Shown one piece after another: positions 59,143 to 64,000 of a stretch of DNA of 64,000 nucleotides (positions within the stretch are counted from its first letter, which is position 1; each line of letters opens with the position of its first letter). Source of the DNA: Porodaedalea pini. Lineage: Eukaryota; Basidiomycota; Agaricomycetes; Hymenochaetales; Hymenochaetaceae. Made by a program: the position numbers and the translations under genes. The notes below the pieces were generated by a model, which was not told where the DNA came from, did no database searches, and worked only from the letters and a program-made list of their open reading frames with translations. The stretch lies in contig NBAY01000007.1 of assembly GCA_002794775.1 (NCBI GenBank), forward strand, positions 744,001-808,000. The letters run 5' to 3'.

Positions 59143-61830
59143 TCATCCGGTCATATCGCAGCTCCACCAGAACTGAGATCCTCCAATTGGTGAGTCGTCA
59201 CCCATCATCGGGCAGATCTCCGATATGCATCCCAACTGACTCCGATGACATAAGCTTTCCAGTATGTCCTGAATTGCCAGGGGGATCTTTCTAGTGATCC
59301 GCTGATGTGATGTTGGGCAAATCATCCTGTGTCCGGTATGCGTCGGGCAAATCATTCTGAGTCCGGTACGTGTCAATAGCTGTTGGAATGTGCAATGGAT
59401 GGCCTCTAGAGGGATCTGCAGTGGTTGGCCACTCGCCGGAACTCTACATCTCCCGGGACATTTGAAATCGTGACTGTCCCCAGTCACGTCTTCCCTTCGG
59501 TACGCCAGGACCCTAACTGTTCTCTGAGGGACCCTATGGGGCACGGTATACTGTACCGCCATGCAGACGAAGGACACAGCAAAAGGGGGTGACCGGTACC
59601 AGGGTCTGTCAGTACGTCTCGGCACAAGTCCCAATATCGGTACGCCTCCTGGATCAAAATTTGACGGGTTGGATTTTTCCCTCTCCACCACTGACCAGGC
59701 TAAAACTCCTTCCGGCAACATCATCGAAGTAGTGTCCAGCTTCCTCTCCTCCACCCACTGAAGTCCGCTCGCACCAAAGTCCAAGGTACTGCGTCTTTCT
59801 GATGTTGGCCTCTCTGCCGGTACGGATGGTAACAGCTCGGTACGCATTCTCAGTACGTTCGGCGGTGACTCCTGGGGCCGCTTCGGTACACCCCAATACT
59901 CCCCTAGTCCATGGTCTGTCCATAGTACCACTTGCCATTCACTAACTCCACCGCACTTCATTTCTGGTACACATCTGTACCCATTGAACTCCGGTACCAC
60001 TTGATATGCGTCAAACATCGGTATGCCTCGAACCACCATGATCTCCGGTACCCATCTGTATGCCTCTGGTCCACTCGTGTCTGGCCATAGTACCGCTTGC
60101 CTCGCATTGACTCCATCGCATTTCGTTTCTGGTACGCTTTGGCAGGCATCAAATTCTGGTACCACTCAATATCCATCAAACGTCGGTACAACTTGAACCT
60201 CCACAACCTCCGGTACGCGTCGGTACGCCTCCAGTCCACTAGCATCGTGTGCTGGCACCGCTCGGTATGCACTGAATCCACCACACTTCACTTCCGGTAC
60301 GCATCCACTTTCCTCAATTTCCGGTACCGCTTGATATCTGTCAAACGTTGGTACATCTCGAACCCCCACAACCTCCGGTACACGCCGGTACGCCTCTGGT
60401 GCATCCAGGAGCACCCCCTCCTCACTAATTCTCGGCTCCAGACCCGCTTGGCGAACTTCTAACTCTGGTACATCTTGGTACGCGTCGAAACCCGGTACCA
60501 CTTGATATGTGTCAAACGTCGGTACATCTTGAACTCCCTCAACCTCCGGTATGCGTCGGTACACACCACCATCCAGTACCTCCAGGGACGCACTTTTGTC
60601 ACTAATTTTCGGCTCCAGATCCACTTGGCTCACTTCTAACTCTGGTACACCTCGATATGCGTCCAGACCCGGTACTGCCCAAAGTGCGCAAAACGTCGGT
60701 ACGTCTCGGTACACACCAAACTCCGGTACACATTGGTATGCATCTGGACCTCTAGAGCCTTGCCCTGGCTCCATCCAGTACACACCAGAACCATGGTCTT
60801 CGGACTCCGGAATGCTTCGGTACGCATTGGTCTCCGGTACTGCTCGAAGTGCATCAAGCTTCGGTACATCGTGATCTGTACCAGACTCCGGTACGTCTCG
60901 AAGGGCTTCAATCTCCAGTACACCTTGGTGCACCTCTAGACCACCAGTATCCGGCTCCAGCTCCGCTCGGTACACAACTGCCACACCGCCTTTGAGCTCC
61001 GGTACCCTTTGGCACTTGTCGATCCCTGGTATCCCCCAACTCGTAACGAACTCCGGTACCTCTTGGTATGCCTGCACAGCACTAATATCCACCTCTGGTA
61101 CCACTCCGCATGCACCCACTCCGCCGTCCTTCCACTCCGGTACATTTTGGTACACTTCGAACTCAGATACCTCTCGGTACGTGTCTAACTTCGGTACCTC
61201 TCGAAGCACGTCAAACTCCGGCGCCTCTCGGTACACATCTGCCTCCGGTACTTCTGGGTACACCTCCTCCTCACCAGAGCTTGGTTCGGGTAGTGCTTGG
61301 TACGCGTCCTTTCCACTATCTTTCGATCCCAGTGCCACTCGGTACGCCTCAACCTCGTTCACCGGTACGTTCACCGGCCCCCCCTCAGGCCTCGTCGGTA
61401 TCTCGACACCACCCATCTTTGCTTTCTTCGCCACTGACGCTAGCTTCTTTGCTTTGTTAAGCAGTATCTCATACTTCGCCACCTCCAAATCCTCTTCCGA
61501 CACTTCCTCCGAAATCTCCGCCATCGTTACCGAGCCTTCCAACCCATCGGTACACGCTGTTGACATTGTCGCTACCTCTATGAGGTTTACCGATGCCATA
61601 CCGGTCTCCTGATGCAACAAATCTATCTTCTCCATCAAGTTATCCCCCACTGCTGTGCTCGGTATGAACCCTCCATTCAGTAACATCACTTTTCCATCCA
61701 CACCCCTCACACACTTCCCTGCCTGGATATACTCTAGCACCTTCGGGCACGACCTAATGTAGTGCCTCGTGTCACCGCAGAATGCACATCCAGGACTCCT
61801 CTGAGACGTCGTCGCTGACAGAGGTCTACA
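59143..61830 (-). pseudogene. repeat-array gag-like protein with CCHC knuckle
   Basis: The minus-strand frame from about 61830 begins with a CCHC zinc knuckle (CAFCGDTRHYIRSC) and KVLEYIQAGKCVRG, then an acidic region, then from about 61390 to 59650 a long array of degenerate units around Y-R-x-V-P-E-F/L-D-A (for example AYRRVPE, TYREVSE, VYRDVPTF, AYQDVPELE). It ends at 59143 in a different, non-repetitive segment (FKCPGRCRVPASGQ, HTGHRMICPTSHQR). A single TGA at 60166-60168 splits it where the repeat expects Tyr-Arg (context GY-stop-VVPEFDA). Total about 890 codons. The knuckle suggests RNA binding as in gag nucleocapsid; role of the array is unknown. Confidence 0.72.
59640..61350. repeat. 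GGTAC-rich degenerate tandem repeat
   Basis: On the plus strand the pentamer GGTAC recurs dozens of times at spacings that are usually multiples of 3 (commonly 12, 15, 27 or 39 nt), typically as CTCCGGTAC, CTCGGTACGC or TCTGGTACC. It encodes the V-P and Y-R positions of the protein array on the minus strand. The same block occurs in the LTRs and upstream of the gag gene. Confidence 0.85.
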
Positions 61831-61839
61831 CCCGATGTG

Positions 61840-62822
61840 GAGATCCTGATGCCGCTGGCCTCGGAATCGGCTCTATTAGGTTCGACTCGACTCAGGACAG
61901 TCTAACAAGTATCCCCGACGCATTTCAGGACAGTTTCAGTGTTTGGCAGTATTAACTCAACGCATACAGCTTGGTTCTGCACCGGTGAGCCACCGAAGTC
62001 CGTTTTGGGTCACATCTGGTATTGTTCCGAGCCTCCCGAAGCTTAATTACTCATGTTCTCGAGTTACGGCTCCGAGTTCCGGCTATTTGGTGTTGTTTGG
62101 CTAGAGCCTCCGGTCTGTCTTTGTGTCCTTTGTACGCCGCTCAGAGGCTCAACCCTCTGTCGGTTATTTAAACACTCATGTAAATGTCTCAAAAATAGAA
62201 GTTTAGTTCCCCCGAGTCAGTCCCAGTCTTTGGTTCTCGTCTCCGTCGCCATTCAGTGTCGTTCCGTCTGTTCCGTCCGTTCCGTCTCGAGTCCCGTTTT
62301 CGGCCAAATCTTGCTTTCGCTATATCGCCCTCAGTTCTTATCCGTTTCCCGAGCTCTCTTCAGATTCTTAATCTCGTCGAAAATCGCTTTCGAACATTGT
62401 CTTTTCCTGCACGATTCCGAGCCCGCGTCGTAGAGCTACGAAAATAGCTTTTGGTTCCGGGAGTTCCGTGCGTTCCGCCAGCCGCAACCAGTGCAACTGC
62501 TATATCTCCGTCAATTCTGCATCGCGTCTCGAGGTCTTTTCAGATTCAGAATCGTCTCGACGAATAGTATCGATTCCTGTCTTCACTGGCGAGTTTCCGA
62601 GCCCGGGTTGTCAAGATCGTAGTTGCTCTTTGTTCTCCGACCGCATTTAGGCACGTTTTGCCGGTCGTCCTTTGTACTCGCGTCCTCGAGTCGATACCTA
62701 GCCCCGAGTATTCTATTACACTTCCCCACACTTCCTGACACTATCCCCTCCATCAGACACATTAGAGTGAACCCCCAGTGGCCGAACTCAACCAGGTCCG
62801 AGTCTGCCAGTAGACCGTACCG
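61840..62822. other. about 1-kb insert between capsid and knuckle, possible solo LTR
   Basis: Capsid coding ends at 62823 and the knuckle frame begins about 61830, normally contiguous in gag. The interval shows no coding continuity, has a TATTTAAA at about 62165-62172, and is rich in CGAGT/TCCGT. This fits an inserted solo LTR or other small element. I could not identify the exact borders or a target duplication. Confidence 0.35.
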
Positions 62823-63551
62823 TCACCTTTCACCGAGTGACTGCACCTGAACCTGTATGCTCTTCACCGCCTCCCACATGGTACCGATATCCACCTCTTC
62901 TGATTTCACCTTCGATGGACCCATCGGTATGGGTGTTTTAGCTGTTGGTACGTCGTCAAAAACTGTACCGGCGAGAATGTAATTGGCATGCTTCACCACC
63001 AGCTCAATCAAATATGGTTTGCTCAGGGCCAGATCGGTTTCCTTGCTTTCTAGACGCCACTGCAACCTATCCTTCAGCTTGCCTGTAAAGGCCTGAATGA
63101 ACATGCGTGCCGTTTCCTCCACTGAAACCATTGAGTTTCGCTCCAAATACCTCGACCTCACCATAAACTCTCTCCGGTACTCTCCAAAATCCTCCCTCGA
63201 CTGAATTCCTTGGCTTCTCCATCCTTCAACCAGCCTATCAAGGTCATCCCGAGAGAAGCGCACACCGGGCGCCAACGCCGGGTAAAATGATATGATCGCT
63301 TCCTTCACTTTATTCCAATTGCTCGTTCCCGTACCGACATCATCAGCAGTATCCCACAGCTCAGCCACGGAACTTGAAGCATAATACTTTGTGTACCAGA
63401 TCTTCACCGCATCATCTAAGTTACACTCTGCCGCAATATACTCGATGTCCTCGAAGTACCGAGGGAGATCCAGTGGGTTACAACCATCAAAGAAGGGAGC
63501 ATCCTCTGCTCCTCGGCATGGAGGGCAACTTGTCATGGTTGTGCTAGGCAT
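62823..63551 (-). CDS. gag capsid-like protein of the nested LTR element
   Basis: 242 aa starting MPSTTMTSCPPCRGAED and ending QVQVQSLGER-stop. Motifs FFDGCNPLDLPRYFEDIEYI, KIWYTKYYASSSVAELW, GIQSREDFGEYRREFMV and AFTGKLKDRLQWRLE follow the pattern of Ty3-type retrotransposon capsids in agaricomycetes. The stop TGA is followed by CGG, so the original frame may have continued; the nucleocapsid knuckle now lies 1 kb further on. Confidence 0.78.
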   Translation of the reverse strand: MPSTTMTSCPPCRGAEDAPFFDGCNPLDLPRYFEDIEYIAAECNLDDAVKIWYTKYYASSSVAELWDTADDVGTGTSNWNKVKEAIISFYPALAPGVRFSRDDLDRLVEGWRSQGIQSREDFGEYRREFMVRSRYLERNSMVSVEETARMFIQAFTGKLKDRLQWRLESKETDLALSKPYLIELVVKHANYILAGTVFDDVPTAKTPIPMGPSKVKSEEVDIGTMWEAVKSIQVQVQSLGER

Positions 63552-63703
63552 ACCGGGGCTTCAACAACCACTATTCTGGTACGCAGATGAATCGGTTTCT
63601 AAATTGGAGACTATGCTCCTTGACGAAATTGATAGCGAGGTGAGTCCTGTTGGTAATCAAATGAATACAACATGGTTGACCCCCCCTCATGGTGGGCTCC
63701 ACT

Positions 63704-64000
63704 TGTAGATCCTGTGTATGGCTTGTTTAGGATCGGTAGTTCGTTTGGGGACATGTTTCTGTTGAGTCTTGCAGTAAATATATGCTCGGTATGAGCGCGG
63801 GAAAAATCTCGGTACACGCCGGTACGCGTTGGTACGTGTCGGTATGCGTCAATATTGTAAGGTGCTCTGGACCCGATGTGAGTGCCGGTACAGAGCTGGA
63901 ACAAGCGAGATATAAACTCCGGTACGAGACAATAGCAATAGCAGAAACGAGAATGAGAATGAGACAAGAGATGAGACTGAAGACGAGGTTGCCACGAAAC
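63704..64000 (-). repeat. 5' LTR of the nested element, cut by the window end
   Basis: Begins with the same TGTAGATCC border as the left copy and remains aligned to the last base of the window. Carries the GGTACG blocks at about 63812-63846. Confidence 0.88.

Larger units (their letters stand above)
58572..64000 (-). mobile_element. LTR retroelement with gag but no visible polymerase, nested in the gypsy integrase
   Basis: Two direct repeats, 58572-58868 and 63704-64000, are about 97-98% identical over the visible 297 bp and bound 4.8 kb of internal DNA. Orientation is minus: the 5' LTR is on the right and runs off the window. Just inside it a primer-binding-like site (TGGAGCCCACC) follows the LTR end CTACA. 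Internal content is a gag capsid gene, an insert, a CCHC knuckle and a long repeat-rich frame; no protease, reverse transcriptase or integrase motif is found. A purine tract (GCAAAGGGAGGAAA, about 58951-58938, minus) lies before the 3' LTR. The 3' LTR abuts gypsy integrase codons, so this is a nested insertion and probably non-autonomous. Confidence 0.8.

Noticed and set aside
59640..61350. GGTAC array considered as a CRISPR-like or centromeric satellite
   Set aside because: Units are degenerate, irregular in length, lack spacers, and keep an open reading frame with a CCHC domain at one end; coding repeat fits better.

Overview
The window is nuclear DNA of a basidiomycete fungus, most likely a wood- or litter-decaying agaricomycete. 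The genes are dense in short GT-AG introns (mostly about 45-65 nt, often with a CTAAC/CTGAC-like branch site). The gene set is fungal: a WOPR/Gti1-Pac2 regulator, CTR9, ADA2, a fungal MET14, and a secreted class II haem peroxidase of the short manganese-peroxidase type. Exon models were built by hand from splice signals, phase and recognisable protein sequence; no search was run.

Layout. 1-4431 holds no gene. 4432-6170 (+) encodes a WOPR transcription factor with gene-poor DNA on both sides. 9.3-16.7 kb carries the TFIIA large subunit (-), a membrane-anchored cysteine-synthase-like PLP enzyme (+) with several microexons, ADA2 (-) and a dual-specificity phosphatase (-). 19.1-36.8 kb carries a CLIP-170-like microtubule protein (+), a small unknown gene (-), a serine-rich single-pass surface protein (+), ribosomal protein S18 (-), CTR9 (-), a four-zinc-knuckle protein (-) divergent from a LysM-domain gene (+), and a small two-helix membrane protein (+). 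37.0-41.4 kb (-) is a long gene of about 27 exons that joins transmembrane segments to a WD40-like propeller. 41.5-43 kb is accessory DNA with two MITEs and a synthetase/thioesterase relic. 44-55.1 kb carries a bZIP factor (-), a CLASP/TOG protein (-) with an apparent one-base frame break, a GCK/Ste20-type kinase (+), adenylylsulfate kinase (-) and the peroxidase (-).

56.1-64 kb is a transposon nest. It contains a Tourist/PIF-like MITE with a TTA duplication, a 127-bp tandem repeat, the 3' LTR and integrase end of a decayed Ty3/gypsy element, and, inserted inside that integrase, a second LTR element. The second element has near-identical LTRs and a gag gene but no polymerase seen in the window. 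Its gag-like protein carries a long array of degenerate Y-R-x-V-P-E repeats, written in DNA as a GGTAC-rich repeat that also occurs in its LTRs.

Functional links are modest: WOPR, bZIP, TFIIA, ADA2 and CTR9 act in transcription; CLIP and CLASP act at microtubule plus ends; the cysteine-synthase-like enzyme and APS kinase belong to sulfur metabolism. The most unusual observations are the microexons (5, 6, 12, 14, 14 and 15 nt), the repeat-array LTR element, the nested insertion, and a series of TGA codons standing where CGA arginine codons are expected.
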